DNA from: Jiangella alkaliphila
GTDB taxonomy: Bacteria; Actinomycetota; Actinomycetes; Jiangellales; Jiangellaceae
Reading direction: 5' to 3'
Length of the DNA stretch: 64,000 bases
NCBI RefSeq assembly: GCF_900105925.1
Contig: NZ_LT629791.1
Location: forward strand, 4,124,001 to 4,188,000
In this document: in pieces, positions 7,777 through 16,201 of the stretch
Layout: every line of letters begins with the position of its first letter
Numbering within the stretch: the first letter of the stretch is position 1
Program-made: the position numbers and the translations under genes
Notes under the pieces: generated by a model
The model's database searches: none
What the model was told of the DNA's origin: nothing
What the model saw: the letters and a program-made list of their open reading frames with translations, nothing else

Positions 7777-9108
7777 TCACCAGCGCTGCAGCCCGATGGT
7801 GTACGCGTCCTCCGCCTGGTCGATCTGGACGACCGGGGTGGCCAGCTCGCACGCACCTTCGAAGTCGCATCGGACCAGCGCCGCCTGCCGCTCGGCGTCG
7901 TCGACGATGCGCACGTTGATGAGGACGTGCTCCTCGTCTTCGAAGGTGAAGTCCCAGATGAACGAGCCGGTGTAGGTGTGGACCAGCTCGCCGGTGCGGG
8001 CGTCGACCACGACGACCGCCTCCATGCCCTCGCCGTCCCACGGTGGCGACCCGACGAGATACCGTCCGTCAGGGCTGAAGTGGGGGAAGAAGGAGTACTC
8101 GCAGGTACCCCAGAGCCGCTGGTCGGCGTCGGCTTCGTACACCGCCGAGCAAGCCTCCGTCTCGTCGAACTCGGTGTACCCGACGACCAGTCCGGCGGAC
8201 TCCGACACCGCACTGACACTCAGGAGATCCCACGGCGGCGTCGTCGGCGGCGTGTCGCCGCCGGCTGACGGACCGAAGTCGTCGACCCGGACGCCCGCCG
8301 TCTCGTACTCGGTCACGACGTTCGACACCAGACGGTAGTCGCCGAGGAAGCCGATCGGGTGGAGCGTTTGACCGGCCGGCACGTCCCGGCTGCCCGGCCC
8401 GGTGCCGCCGCCGTCGGCCTGCGCGGCCTGGATCGTGCCGGCGTCCTGGTCGTAGTAGGCGACCAGAGCACTGTCCGAGGACATCACGATGCCGGCCCCG
8501 GCGCGGGTGGCGGTCACGGTGCCGGTGGCGTCCAGGTCGGCGACCTCCGCAAAGTCGGTGGCCAGAAAGCCGTTGGGGAGCTCCAGCACGTTCTGGAAGG
8601 GCTCGAAGGCTTGCGTACTCGGGAGCTGCACCGAGCGGCCGTCGGCGCGATGGAAGGTCGTACCCTCCATCCAGCCGATGGCCGGGGGCGCACCGGTGGG
8701 CAGGCCGTCCAGCACCAGCTCGGTCGTCCCGCCACGACCCGGCGTTTCGAGCCCGGTGTCGTCAGGCGGCTCGCCCGGCGGTGACTGGGTCTCGGTCGTC
8801 GACGGCTCCTCCGGCAACGACGTGTCGGGGCCGGGATCGGGCACCTCGATGCTTTCCGTCTCAGACGTGGTCGGACGGTCCACCGGCGGGGCGGACGTTT
8901 GCGGAACGCTGCGCAGGGACAGCGCCGCCGGGACGGCGATGGCCAGGGCGACCGCGGTCACGCCGGCGACGGCGACCGCGCGACGGCGGCGGACGACGCG
9001 GGCCTTGCGGCGGGCGCGGGCGGCGAGGTCGTCAGTGCCGAGCACCTCGCCGGAGCGCCGGCGGAGCTCCGCTGCCAGCGTGTTCTCGAGATCGTCGAAC
9101 TCGTTCAT
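7777..9108 (-). CDS. Membrane-anchored propeller protein partnered with the SigE-family sigma factor
   Basis: The 443-residue protein has a charged cytoplasmic N-terminus of about 45 residues (MNEFDDLENTLAAEL...), one membrane helix (AVAVAGVTAVALAIAVPAAL), a Pro/Thr/Ser/Glu-rich spacer and an exported C-terminal part with WD40/PD40-like blades (for example FPHFSPDGRYLVGSPPW). The start overlaps the sigma-factor stop by four bases. Such single-helix proteins encoded directly after SigE-family sigma genes are commonly taken to be anti-sigma or sensor proteins; no zinc-binding anti-sigma motif is visible, so that role is inferred from position. The frame stays open upstream of 9108 but only antisense to the sigma gene. 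Confidence 0.75.
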   Translation of the reverse strand: MNEFDDLENTLAAELRRRSGEVLGTDDLAARARRKARVVRRRRAVAVAGVTAVALAIAVPAALSLRSVPQTSAPPVDRPTTSETESIEVPDPGPDTSLPEEPSTTETQSPPGEPPDDTGLETPGRGGTTELVLDGLPTGAPPAIGWMEGTTFHRADGRSVQLPSTQAFEPFQNVLELPNGFLATDFAEVADLDATGTVTATRAGAGIVMSSDSALVAYYDQDAGTIQAAQADGGGTGPGSRDVPAGQTLHPIGFLGDYRLVSNVVTEYETAGVRVDDFGPSAGGDTPPTTPPWDLLSVSAVSESAGLVVGYTEFDETEACSAVYEADADQRLWGTCEYSFFPHFSPDGRYLVGSPPWDGEGMEAVVVVDARTGELVHTYTGSFIWDFTFEDEEHVLINVRIVDDAERQAALVRCDFEGACELATPVVQIDQAEDAYTIGLQRW

Positions 9109-9641
9109 CGGTCGTTCCCCCTTCGCTCCTGGAGCCGCTTCCGCAAGGTCGCCAGCGCCCGGCTGGTCTGCGACTTCACCGTGCCCACCGAACAGCCGAG
9201 GGTGGCGGCGACGTCCTGTTCGCTCATGTCCTCGTAGAACCGGAGGACGACGGCGGCCCGCTGCCGCGGCGGCAGTCCCTGGACTACCGTCCACAGCGCG
9301 TCGCGCTCGGCGAGGGCGTGGCCGAAGTCCGCGGCGACCGGCCGCTCGGGGACGTTGTCGGTGGTGGTCTCGGCCCGCCGCCACGCCCGTCGCCACCAGC
9401 TGGAGTGCTCGTTGATCATGATCCGTTTCGCGTACGCGTCGACGGAGCCGGCCCGCTCCAGCCGGTTCCAGGCCAGGTAGAGCTTGGCCAGCGCGGTCTG
9501 CACGAGATCCTCCGCCGCATGCTGCTCGCCGGTGAGCAGGTAGGCGAGGCGCAGCAGGGCCGCCTGCCGCACCTCGACGTACTGCTCGAAGGCACTGTCC
9601 CGATCCATCGCGACGACTGTCGCATCAGCGTCGATGTCCAT
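9105..9641 (-). CDS. SigE-family RNA polymerase sigma factor
   Basis: Region 2 (FEQYVEVRQAALLRLAYLLTGEQHAAEDLVQ) and region 4 (LPPRQRAAVVLRFYEDMSEQDVAATLGCSVGTVKSQTSRAL) of an extracytoplasmic-function sigma factor are both complete in this 178-residue protein; the sequence type is the actinobacterial SigE family. ATG 9641 is chosen over one six codons upstream because a GAGGGGG ribosome binding site lies seven bases before it. It heads a run of genes for a membrane partner, peroxidase and encapsulin, suggesting that those are expressed in response to an envelope or oxidative signal; this is inference from gene order. Confidence 0.88.
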   Translation of the reverse strand: MDIDADATVVAMDRDSAFEQYVEVRQAALLRLAYLLTGEQHAAEDLVQTALAKLYLAWNRLERAGSVDAYAKRIMINEHSSWWRRAWRRAETTTDNVPERPVAADFGHALAERDALWTVVQGLPPRQRAAVVLRFYEDMSEQDVAATLGCSVGTVKSQTSRALATLRKRLQERRGNDR

Positions 9642-9700
9642 CACACCCCCTCGGTTCATCCCTGAAGACGCGAGTGGGCGACGCCGAGTTGCATCGAGGG

Positions 9701-10552
9701 TCAGCGCACCACCAGATCGGCGAAGATCTCCACCACCTCAGGCAGGTGCGGCGGCCCGACGTGCGGGGCGGCGACGCTGTGCACGTCGGTCGGGTTGTCC
9801 GGGGTGAGGCGGTCGGCCTCGGCGATGAACCGGTCCTGGAGCGCCGGCGGGATCAGCCGGTCCGCGGTGAACCGGACGTACGTCCGCGGGATCCGGCCCC
9901 ACCCCGCGGCTCTGACCCGGATCTCCGCCGCCGGGATCGCGACCGGCTCGTCCGGCTGGAACTGGCTGAGCAGCCGGGTCGTCTCGGCGTCGGTGAAGCC
10001 GCCGGCCAGGCACTCGCGGATGCCGTGGATCAGCTCCGGGTCGGCCGTCCGCCAGTTCACGCGCGCCACCCCCAGCGACGCCGGGTCGCCGGCGACCGCC
10101 GCGGTGACCAGGCCGACCAGGCTGTCCGCGTTCTCCGGCGTCGCGAAGTAGGCGGCCATGCTGGGAAGCTCCACGGGGCAGTAGGCGGCGACGTAGACGA
10201 CGCGGTCGAGCAGCTCCGGGACCTCCTCACCGACCCGGCTGACGGTGACGCCGCCCTGGCTGGCGCCGGCCAGGACGACCGGGCCGTACTCGCGCGCCCG
10301 GCGCACGGCGTCGACGACGCGCGCGACGTAGTCGTCCAGGGTGTAGCCGGCCAGCGGTGACGGCTCGGTGGCCAGCGCCGCGAGGTCCTGCGGCGCCTGG
10401 TAGGACCGCGGGAAGAACCCGTCGATGCCGTGGCCGGGCAGGTCGACGGCCATCGCGCGGTGGCCGCGCAGCGCCAGCTCGCCGATCAGCCCGGACCAGC
10501 TGTGCGCAGCCGAGTGGGTGCCGTGGACGAAGATCAGGGTGGGCGTGGTCAT
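9701..10552 (-). CDS. Alpha/beta hydrolase
   Basis: The 283-residue protein starts with the oxyanion segment FVHGTHSAAHSW, has a nucleophile elbow GASQGG (about residues 117-122) and ends with a DVHSVAAPHVGPPHLP segment that can supply the catalytic His. This is the EstC/methyl-esterase-like branch of the alpha/beta-hydrolase fold. Cytoplasmic; substrate unknown. An AGAGGAG ribosome binding site precedes ATG 10552, and the start overlaps the acetyltransferase stop by four bases, so the two are co-transcribed and divergent from the GntR-TetR regulator that probably controls them. Confidence 0.85.
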   Translation of the reverse strand: MTTPTLIFVHGTHSAAHSWSGLIGELALRGHRAMAVDLPGHGIDGFFPRSYQAPQDLAALATEPSPLAGYTLDDYVARVVDAVRRAREYGPVVLAGASQGGVTVSRVGEEVPELLDRVVYVAAYCPVELPSMAAYFATPENADSLVGLVTAAVAGDPASLGVARVNWRTADPELIHGIRECLAGGFTDAETTRLLSQFQPDEPVAIPAAEIRVRAAGWGRIPRTYVRFTADRLIPPALQDRFIAEADRLTPDNPTDVHSVAAPHVGPPHLPEVVEIFADLVVR

Positions 10553-11178
10553 GGGCGGGTGCTCCTCTGCTGGGTGGGAAGGGACGGGGTCCGGGCGGTC
10601 GCCGGGCGCCACATCGGAGACAGAGGCGGGCCGCCGGCCACCTGGACCGGCGGGCCGAAGTCCTCGAACCCGTGCCGCAGGTAGAGGGCGCGGCTGCGAG
10701 GCGAGGCCGCCTCCAGATAGGCGCCGACGCCGTCGTAGGCGGCCCGCAGCAGCCGGTGCCGCAGCAGCGCCGAGCCGAGCCCGGCACCGCGCCGGCGGGC
10801 GACGACCCCCATGACCGGCAGGTAGAGGTGCGGCCGGTCGGACGGGTGCCGCTCGGCCAGGGCCGCGCCGACGGCCGACAGCAGGTCGCCGCCCGCCGAA
10901 CCACTCGCCGAACCGCTCGCCGAAGTGCCCGGTCCGTCACCATCCGAGGCGATCCACACCGCGGCGCCGTCGCGGCCGGACAGGTAGGCCTCGGCGGCGG
11001 GGTGGGCGAGCAGTGACCGGTAGTACCCGGCCTGCCGGTCGGCCCGGCCGGTCGGCTCCGGGAAGAGCCACTCGACGAACGGGTCGTCGCGGAACGCCTC
11101 GATGAGGACGTCGGCCACGACCTCGTGATCATCGGCACCAATCCGGCGAATCGGTGCGTACGTTGTATCAGTTCGCAT
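10549..11178 (-). CDS. GNAT-family N-acetyltransferase
   Basis: The 209-residue protein has an N-terminal GNAT segment (IRRIGADDHEVVADVLIEAFRDDPFVEWLFP) and the acetyl-CoA-binding motif with its turn (LPVMGVVARRRGAGLGSALLRHRL), followed by the aromatic C-terminal motif SRALYLRHGFEDFG. The substrate is not predictable. A Ser/Gly/Ala low-complexity stretch (GTSASGSASGSAGG) interrupts the fold near residue 85. The first codons overlap a possible operator half-site of the divergent regulator. Confidence 0.82.
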   Translation of the reverse strand: MRTDTTYAPIRRIGADDHEVVADVLIEAFRDDPFVEWLFPEPTGRADRQAGYYRSLLAHPAAEAYLSGRDGAAVWIASDGDGPGTSASGSASGSAGGDLLSAVGAALAERHPSDRPHLYLPVMGVVARRRGAGLGSALLRHRLLRAAYDGVGAYLEAASPRSRALYLRHGFEDFGPPVQVAGGPPLSPMWRPATARTPSLPTQQRSTRP

Positions 11179-11263
11179 GCTGCCAGCCTAGGAACGTGCC
11201 GACCACGAACGTGCAGCTAACGGTCGTGAAGTGTCCTGACCGCCGGGCAACCGAACTAGTACA
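11164..11263. promoter_or_regulatory. Divergent control region with two related candidate operator sites
   Basis: The sequence CGAACTGATACA (minus strand, 11164-11175, overlapping the first codons of the acetyltransferase) resembles CGAACTAGTACA (plus strand, 11252-11263, ten bases before the regulator start). Identical halves CGAACT and TACA at equal spacing in inverted orientation suggest two binding sites of the GntR-TetR hybrid, giving autoregulation and control of the acetyltransferase-hydrolase pair. This is inferred from sequence only. Confidence 0.5.
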
Positions 11264-11272
11264 CTCGACGTC

Positions 11273-12202
11273 ATGCCAACGCCCGAGCCGCCGTACCGGC
11301 GCATCGCCGCCGAGCTGCGGGCCGGCATCCTGGCCGGCGAGCTGCGGCCGGGGGAGCGGCTGCCGTCGGTCCGGCAGATCGCCCAGCGGTGGGGCGTCGC
11401 GGCCGCCACCGCCACGCGGGTCATGGCGACGCTGCGCGACGAGGGCCTGGCCGAGACCCGGGTCGGCTCCGGCGCCGTCGTCGCCCGCGGCGCCCGCCCG
11501 GCCGTGTCGGCGCGAACGCCCACCCGCCGGACCGGCCCGCTCCCGCCAACGCTGACCCGGGCGCACCTCCTGCGCGCCGCCGTCGCCATCGCCGACCGCG
11601 AGGGTCTCGACGCCGTGACGATGCGCCGTGTGGCCGCCGACCTCGGCGTCGGCCCGATGTCGCTGTACCGGCATGTCGCGACGAAGGACGAGCTGGTGCA
11701 CCACATGGTCGACGACGTCGTCCGCGCGGCCGAACTGCCCGACCCGGGGCCGGACGGCTGGCGGCCCAAGCTCGAGCTGGTGGCGCGGCGGCAGTGGGCG
11801 CTGTGCCGCCGGCACCTGTGGCTGCCGCGGGCCATCTCGTTCACCCGCCCGCTGCTCATACCGGGCCTCGCGGCCTACACGGAATGGACGCTGCGCGCAC
11901 TCGACGGGCTCGGGCTCTCGCCGCGGACGCGGCTGCGCGAGGCGCTGACGCTGCACGCGCTGGTCATCAACGTCGGCGCGTCGCTGGCAGACGAGATCGA
12001 GGCCGAGCACGAGACCGGCGTGACGCTGGACCGCTGGCGGCAGGCGCAACAGCAGCGCACCGGCGAGCTGCTCGACGGACGGTTCCCGCTGCTGGCGGCC
12101 GCGCCGGTCGACGTCGCGCCGGACCTCGACGGGCTGTTCGAGTACGGTCTGGCCCGCCATCTCGACGGCTTCGCCGTCCTGCTCGAGCAGCCGCGACATT
12201 AG
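11273..12202 (+). CDS. GntR-TetR hybrid transcriptional regulator
   Basis: Residues 1-75 are a GntR winged-helix domain (YRRIAAELRAGILAGELRPGERLPSVRQIAQRWGVAAATA, then a wing ETRVGSGAVV). After a short Pro/Arg linker a second DNA-binding domain of TetR type follows (residues about 97-145: LLRAAVAIADREGLDAVTMRRVAADLGVGPMSLYRHVATKDELV), and the rest is a helical TetR_C-type ligand domain ending in a FEYGLARHLDGFAVLLE helix. Two DNA-binding domains in one chain are known from a small actinobacterial group. The protein probably represses the divergent acetyltransferase-hydrolase pair and itself. The ligand is unknown. Confidence 0.87.
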   Translation: MPTPEPPYRRIAAELRAGILAGELRPGERLPSVRQIAQRWGVAAATATRVMATLRDEGLAETRVGSGAVVARGARPAVSARTPTRRTGPLPPTLTRAHLLRAAVAIADREGLDAVTMRRVAADLGVGPMSLYRHVATKDELVHHMVDDVVRAAELPDPGPDGWRPKLELVARRQWALCRRHLWLPRAISFTRPLLIPGLAAYTEWTLRALDGLGLSPRTRLREALTLHALVINVGASLADEIEAEHETGVTLDRWRQAQQQRTGELLDGRFPLLAAAPVDVAPDLDGLFEYGLARHLDGFAVLLEQPRH

Positions 12203-12288
12203 AGACCGCATCGCGGGCAATCCATCGGGGGCCGTGTGACGTATTACCGCGCGCCCTAGCGAACACCCATCGTCCTTGGGGAGATGCA

Positions 12289-13635
12289 ATGTCCGCTACA
12301 CCCCGCCAGCTCGTCCGCAGACTGCGGGTCGCCCTCGTGCTGCCGCTCGTCCTGGTCGCCACCGTGGCGACCACGGCCGCGGCGCAGTCCGACAGCGACG
12401 ACCGCGACCGAGACCACCGAGACCGCCCCCTACCCGTATCCCAGCTCCAGGTCGGCAGCGAGGTCGTCGCGACGACCGGGCTCCGGCTCGCCGCGATCGG
12501 CACGCCCGACGACGACAGCGGGCGGCTGTTCATCGTCGACAAGGCCGGCCGGATCATGGTGTTCCACCCGGACACCGGCGTCGTCGACCCGCAGCCGCTG
12601 CTCGACCTCACCAGCCGGGTCAGCACCGCCGGCAACGAGCGCGGCCTGCTCGGCGTGGCGCCGTCGCCGGACTTCGAGCGCACGCACACGCTGTTCGTCT
12701 CCTACACGGCACTCGGCACCGGCGTCGAGAACGGCGCCCTGACGGTGTCGCGGTTCGTGCTCGACAGCGCCGACCAGGCCGTCGTCGACCCCGCCACCGA
12801 GGAGCGGGTGCTCCGTCAGCAGCACAACCTCAACGGCAATCACAACGGCGGCGACCTGATGTTCGGTCCCGACGGCTACCTGTACTGGAGCACCGGCGAC
12901 GGCGGCAGCGCGGACGACCCGCTGTACGGCGCGCAGAACCTCAGCAACCTGCTGGGCAAGATCGTCCGGATCGACGCCATGCGCGAGTGCGACGGCCGGC
13001 TCTACTGCATCCCGCGCGACAACCCGTTCGCCCGCAGCTCGATCGGCCGGCCGGAGATCTGGGCCTACGGCCTGCGCAACCCGTGGCGGTTCTCCATCGA
13101 CCAGCAAAGCGACTCGATTTGGATCGGCGACGTCGGCCAGAACCGCTGGGAAGAGGTCAACCACGTCTCCATCGACGACGACGACCAGCCCCGCGACGGC
13201 TGGAACTTCGGCTGGTCCTGCCGTGAGGGCGACGACATCCACCGTCAGCCCGCGAACGCCGGGGAGGGCCCCGACCCGTTCATCGACATCCGCTGCAACC
13301 CGCGTGCCGACTATGAGGACCCGGTCTTCACCTACGGCCTGGCCGACAACGACCGGTGCGCCGTGATGGGCGGCTTCGTGTACCGCGGCGAGGAGTTCGA
13401 GGACATCGCCGACGGCACCTACGTGGCGGCCGACTACTGCACGGGCCAGGCGTTCGGCATCCAGCAGGACCGCCGCGGCCGGCACGTCGCCAACGACGCG
13501 ATCGGCATGCTGCCGCCGCGGATCACGTCGTTCGGCGCGGACGACGAGGGCGAGGTCTACTTCGTCACCGACACGGTGGCGCCGGGCCTCGGCGAGATCC
13601 ACCGTCTGACGTTCGCGGCGGCGACAGCCCCCTGA
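12289..13635 (+). CDS. Secreted PQQ-dependent glucose/sorbosone-type dehydrogenase
   Basis: The 448-residue protein has a Sec signal peptide (RRLRVALVLPLVLVATVATTAAAQS) and then the six-bladed propeller of soluble glucose/sorbosone dehydrogenases: NERGLLGVAPSPDF, HNGGDLMFGPDGYLYWSTGDGG (contains the catalytic-type His-Asn-Gly-Gly), PEIWAYGLRNPWRFS and DVGQNRWEEVN. Enzymes of this family oxidise sugars or sugar alcohols outside the membrane, in some cases with PQQ; no PQQ genes are in the window, so cofactor use is inferred. The open frame extends far upstream through the regulator gene, but ATG 12289 has a GGGGAG ribosome binding site five bases before it and begins the signal peptide. Confidence 0.88.
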   Translation: MSATPRQLVRRLRVALVLPLVLVATVATTAAAQSDSDDRDRDHRDRPLPVSQLQVGSEVVATTGLRLAAIGTPDDDSGRLFIVDKAGRIMVFHPDTGVVDPQPLLDLTSRVSTAGNERGLLGVAPSPDFERTHTLFVSYTALGTGVENGALTVSRFVLDSADQAVVDPATEERVLRQQHNLNGNHNGGDLMFGPDGYLYWSTGDGGSADDPLYGAQNLSNLLGKIVRIDAMRECDGRLYCIPRDNPFARSSIGRPEIWAYGLRNPWRFSIDQQSDSIWIGDVGQNRWEEVNHVSIDDDDQPRDGWNFGWSCREGDDIHRQPANAGEGPDPFIDIRCNPRADYEDPVFTYGLADNDRCAVMGGFVYRGEEFEDIADGTYVAADYCTGQAFGIQQDRRGRHVANDAIGMLPPRITSFGADDEGEVYFVTDTVAPGLGEIHRLTFAAATAP

Positions 13636-13644
13636 GGGCAACGG

Positions 13645-13675
13645 GGGATCGGCGTCGCAGGGCGGCGCCGATCCC
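13645..13675. terminator. Bidirectional terminator-like hairpin
   Basis: Ten-base arms GGGATCGGCG (13645-13654) and CGCCGATCCC (13666-13675) pair perfectly with an 11-base loop, filling the 40-base gap between two convergent genes. There is no T-run, as is usual for actinomycete terminators. Confidence 0.65.
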
Positions 13676-14668
13676 TCACCCGTCGCCGTGGACCCATTCC
13701 GGACCGGCGCCGCCGCTCACCGTCAGGTGACCGGCGGTCGCCGGGCCGAGGCGGTGGTGGCGCGGCGTGATGCCGCGCACGCGCTTGAAGGCGACGCTGA
13801 GCGCGAAGGCGTTCGCGTAGCCGACCCGCCGCGCGATGGTGTCGATGGTGGCGTCGGTCTGGCGCAGCAGGTCGGCGGCCAGCGTGAGCCGCCAGCCGGT
13901 GACGTACGCCATCGGCGGCACACCGACCAGCTCGGAGAAGCGGCGGGCGAAGGCGGCCCGGGAGGCGCCGGCGCGCGCCGCCAGTTCGGCGATGGTCCAG
14001 GGGTGTGCGGGGTCGTCGTGGACGAGCCGCAGCACCGGGCCGACGACGGGGTCGCCGAGGGCGCGGTACCAGCCCGGCGCCTCGGCCTCGGGGCGGGCGA
14101 ACCAGGCGCGCAGGGTCGCGATCAGTGCGAGGTCGAGCAGCCGGTCGAGCACCACCTGCTGGCCGGGCTGGTTGCGCTGGAGCTCGGCGGCGAGCAGGTC
14201 GAGGACGGGCGCGACGTCGGCATGACGGGGGACGTGCACCACCTCGGGTAGCGCCGCCAGCAGCCGCGCCCCGATGTCGCCGCTGACCTGGTAGGTGCCG
14301 CTGGCGAGGACGGTCGCGCCGTCGGGTTCGGGTCCGCCGGGGCGCCCGCCCAGGACGTCGGCGGCGAGGTCGGCGCCGTCCGTGGTGCGCAGCCGGCCGC
14401 CGGCCAGCACCTCGATCGTCGGCGCCGTGCCCGGGTCGTCGCCGACGGTGTACGGGTGCGGGCCGCGGACCACGGCGACCTCGCCGGGACGGATCGGCAC
14501 CGGCGCCGCGGCGTCGGGCACCACCCACGCCTGCCCGCGCAGCACGGTCACCAGGGCGAGGGCCGAGCCGTCGGCGATGCGCAGCGCCCACGGGGGCTCC
14601 AGCACCGCCCGGCAGAACTCCGCCGAGCGCGCACGGACGCCGTCGAGCACGTCAGCGAGCGCATCCAT
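13676..14668 (-). CDS. AraC-family transcriptional regulator with cupin N-terminus
   Basis: The N-terminal half (about residues 1-190) is the cupin-type ligand domain of the AraC group with PWALRIADGSALALVTVLRGQAWV and a GEVAVVRGPHPYTV segment. The C-terminal 100 residues hold two helix-turn-helix units (WTIAELAARAGASRAAFARRF and ATIDTIARRVGYANAFALSVAFKR) and the SPxxYR-like ITPRHHR ending. ATG 14668 begins the family homology; an ATG nine codons upstream is possible. It is divergent from the NmrA-like gene at 14779, which is the usual arrangement for this regulator type, and probably controls it. Confidence 0.88.
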   Translation of the reverse strand: MDALADVLDGVRARSAEFCRAVLEPPWALRIADGSALALVTVLRGQAWVVPDAAAPVPIRPGEVAVVRGPHPYTVGDDPGTAPTIEVLAGGRLRTTDGADLAADVLGGRPGGPEPDGATVLASGTYQVSGDIGARLLAALPEVVHVPRHADVAPVLDLLAAELQRNQPGQQVVLDRLLDLALIATLRAWFARPEAEAPGWYRALGDPVVGPVLRLVHDDPAHPWTIAELAARAGASRAAFARRFSELVGVPPMAYVTGWRLTLAADLLRQTDATIDTIARRVGYANAFALSVAFKRVRGITPRHHRLGPATAGHLTVSGGAGPEWVHGDG

Positions 14669-14778
14669 GACCCATGACCCTAGACGATGAGACATGGAAT
14701 CGACCAGACCAGATATGGATCGTCTCGCTCGTCCCGGCTCTACTGGAGTGCATCGGAACCCGACAGAAGGAGAGACCG

Positions 14779-15648
14779 ATGTACGCCATCACCGGGATCA
14801 CCGGGCACGTCGGCGGCGCCGCCGCCAACACGCTGCTCGCCCAGGGGGACCAGATCAGGGCCGTGGTCCGCAGCGCGGCCAAGGGCCGGCCGTGGTCGCG
14901 CCGCGGGGCCGACGTCGCCGTCGCGGACCTCGCCGACCCGGCCGCGCTGGCCGACGCGATCGCCGGCTGCCGCGGCGCCTTCGTCATGCTGCCGACCGAC
15001 CTCGCCGGCACGGACGAGAGCCACCGGCGGCTGGCCGACTCGATCGTCGAAGGCGTCGCCCGCAGCGGTGTCCTGCACGTCGTCATGCTGTCGTCGGTCG
15101 GCGCCGACCTGCCCGAGGGCACCGGGCCGGTGCGCTGGCTGCATCAGCTCGAGAACGGCCTGCGCGACACCGGCGTGGTGGTGACGGCGATCCGCTCGGC
15201 ACACTTCCAGGAGAAGGTCGTGGACGTGCTTCCCGCCGTCACCGGCAGCGGCACCTTCCCGGTATTCGGGTCCGCCGACGTCGAGATCCCGATGGTCGCC
15301 ACCCGCGACGTCGGCGCCGCCGTCGCCGCGGCGCTCGAGCACCCGCCGCTCGCCTCCGAGATCGTCGACCTGGACCCGCCCGCCTACACCGAGCGGCAGG
15401 TCGCCGCGGCGCTGGCCGCGGTTCTGGACCGGCCGGTCGAGGTGGTCACCGTGCCGCGTCCGGCCTGGCCGGACGCCCTGCGCGACGCCGGCGTGCCGGC
15501 CGCACTGGCCGCCGAGCTGATCGAGCTCTACGAGGCCACGGACCAGGGCCTGCTGCGGCCGCGCGGTGGTGGCCGGCGGCTGCCCTGCACGACGCCGATC
15601 GAGGCGACGCTTCGGGAGCTGGTGGCGCCCCGTAGGGTGGGCGCGTGA
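14779..15648 (+). CDS. NmrA-like NAD(P)-binding protein
   Basis: This 289-residue Rossmann-fold protein opens with YAITGITGHVGGAAANTLLAQG (glycine-rich nucleotide-binding turn GITGHVG) and continues as an atypical short-chain dehydrogenase of the NmrA/HSCARG group (AFVMLPTDLAG, HVVMLSSVGADLPEGTGP, VVVTAIRSAHFQEKV). Members either reduce quinones/azo compounds or act as redox sensors; the active-site Tyr-Lys pair is absent, as is normal for this group. A GAAGGAGA ribosome binding site lies five bases before the ATG. Probably regulated by the divergent AraC protein. Confidence 0.83.
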   Translation: MYAITGITGHVGGAAANTLLAQGDQIRAVVRSAAKGRPWSRRGADVAVADLADPAALADAIAGCRGAFVMLPTDLAGTDESHRRLADSIVEGVARSGVLHVVMLSSVGADLPEGTGPVRWLHQLENGLRDTGVVVTAIRSAHFQEKVVDVLPAVTGSGTFPVFGSADVEIPMVATRDVGAAVAAALEHPPLASEIVDLDPPAYTERQVAAALAAVLDRPVEVVTVPRPAWPDALRDAGVPAALAAELIELYEATDQGLLRPRGGGRRLPCTTPIEATLRELVAPRRVGA

Positions 15649-15974
15649 GTTCTGCGTATCGCTGGTTCCGTGTCGCCGCCATCGCCGAGGGCATCTCCTG
15701 GGCCGGCCTGCTGGCCGGCATGTTCTTCAAGTATGTCGTCGTCGAGAACGAGATCGGCGTGCAGATCTTCGGCCCGATCCACGGTGGCATCTTCCTCGTC
15801 TACCTCGTCACCGTGCTGGCCGCCTGGCGGGCCGAGCGCTGGACCTTCACGACGACGATCCTGGGCCTCGCCTCGGCCATCCCGCCGTTCATGACGGTCT
15901 GGTTCGAGCGCCGCGTCGTACGCGAGCGAGCCGCCGCGGTGTCTGATACCTCTGCCGCGGTCGGCGCGGCCTGA
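15645..15974 (+). CDS. DUF3817 membrane protein
   Basis: This 109-residue protein has three predicted membrane helices and the DUF3817 hallmarks (YRWFRVAAIAEGISWAGLLAGMFFKY, GPIHGGIFLVYLV, PPFMTVWFERRV). DUF3817 proteins are small actinobacterial membrane proteins of unknown function. The GTG start overlaps the stop of the NmrA-like gene (GTGA), so the two are translationally coupled. Confidence 0.85.
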   Translation: MSSAYRWFRVAAIAEGISWAGLLAGMFFKYVVVENEIGVQIFGPIHGGIFLVYLVTVLAAWRAERWTFTTTILGLASAIPPFMTVWFERRVVRERAAAVSDTSAAVGAA

Positions 15975-15983
15975 GCACTGTAG

Positions 15984-16191
15984 TGAGTGAGTCCGCTCGA
16001 GATCCCGTGATCATCAACCGTTGGCGCCATCATGGCGTCGCCAGCAGCCGTTGATCATGGAGAAAGTCGGGGTTTGGAGCGCCGGAGACCCTCGTTTCTC
16101 CATGATCAACAGTGAGGGGGCCTGTCGGCGGGCCACCACTCGACCCACGGCGTGGGCGGACGCGGCCGGCACGCGGAATCGGACTCACTCA
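15984..16191. repeat. Outer inverted repeat enclosing the 16.05 kb palindrome
   Basis: TGAGTGAGTCCG (15984-15995) and its perfect complement CGGACTCACTCA (16180-16191) bracket a 208-bp gene-free block that also contains the 61-bp palindrome and a weaker hairpin around 16013-16056. The nested symmetry recalls a small non-autonomous mobile element, but no flanking target duplication is obvious. Confidence 0.6.
16050..16110. repeat. 61-bp dispersed palindrome, copy 1
   Basis: Perfect 16-base arms, GTTGATCATGGAGAAA at 16050-16065 and its complement at 16095-16110, enclose a 29-base loop. The same arms and the same total length recur at 30573-30633 and 57527-57587. Confidence 0.9.
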
Positions 16192-16201
16192 TCTAGGCGC
16201 G

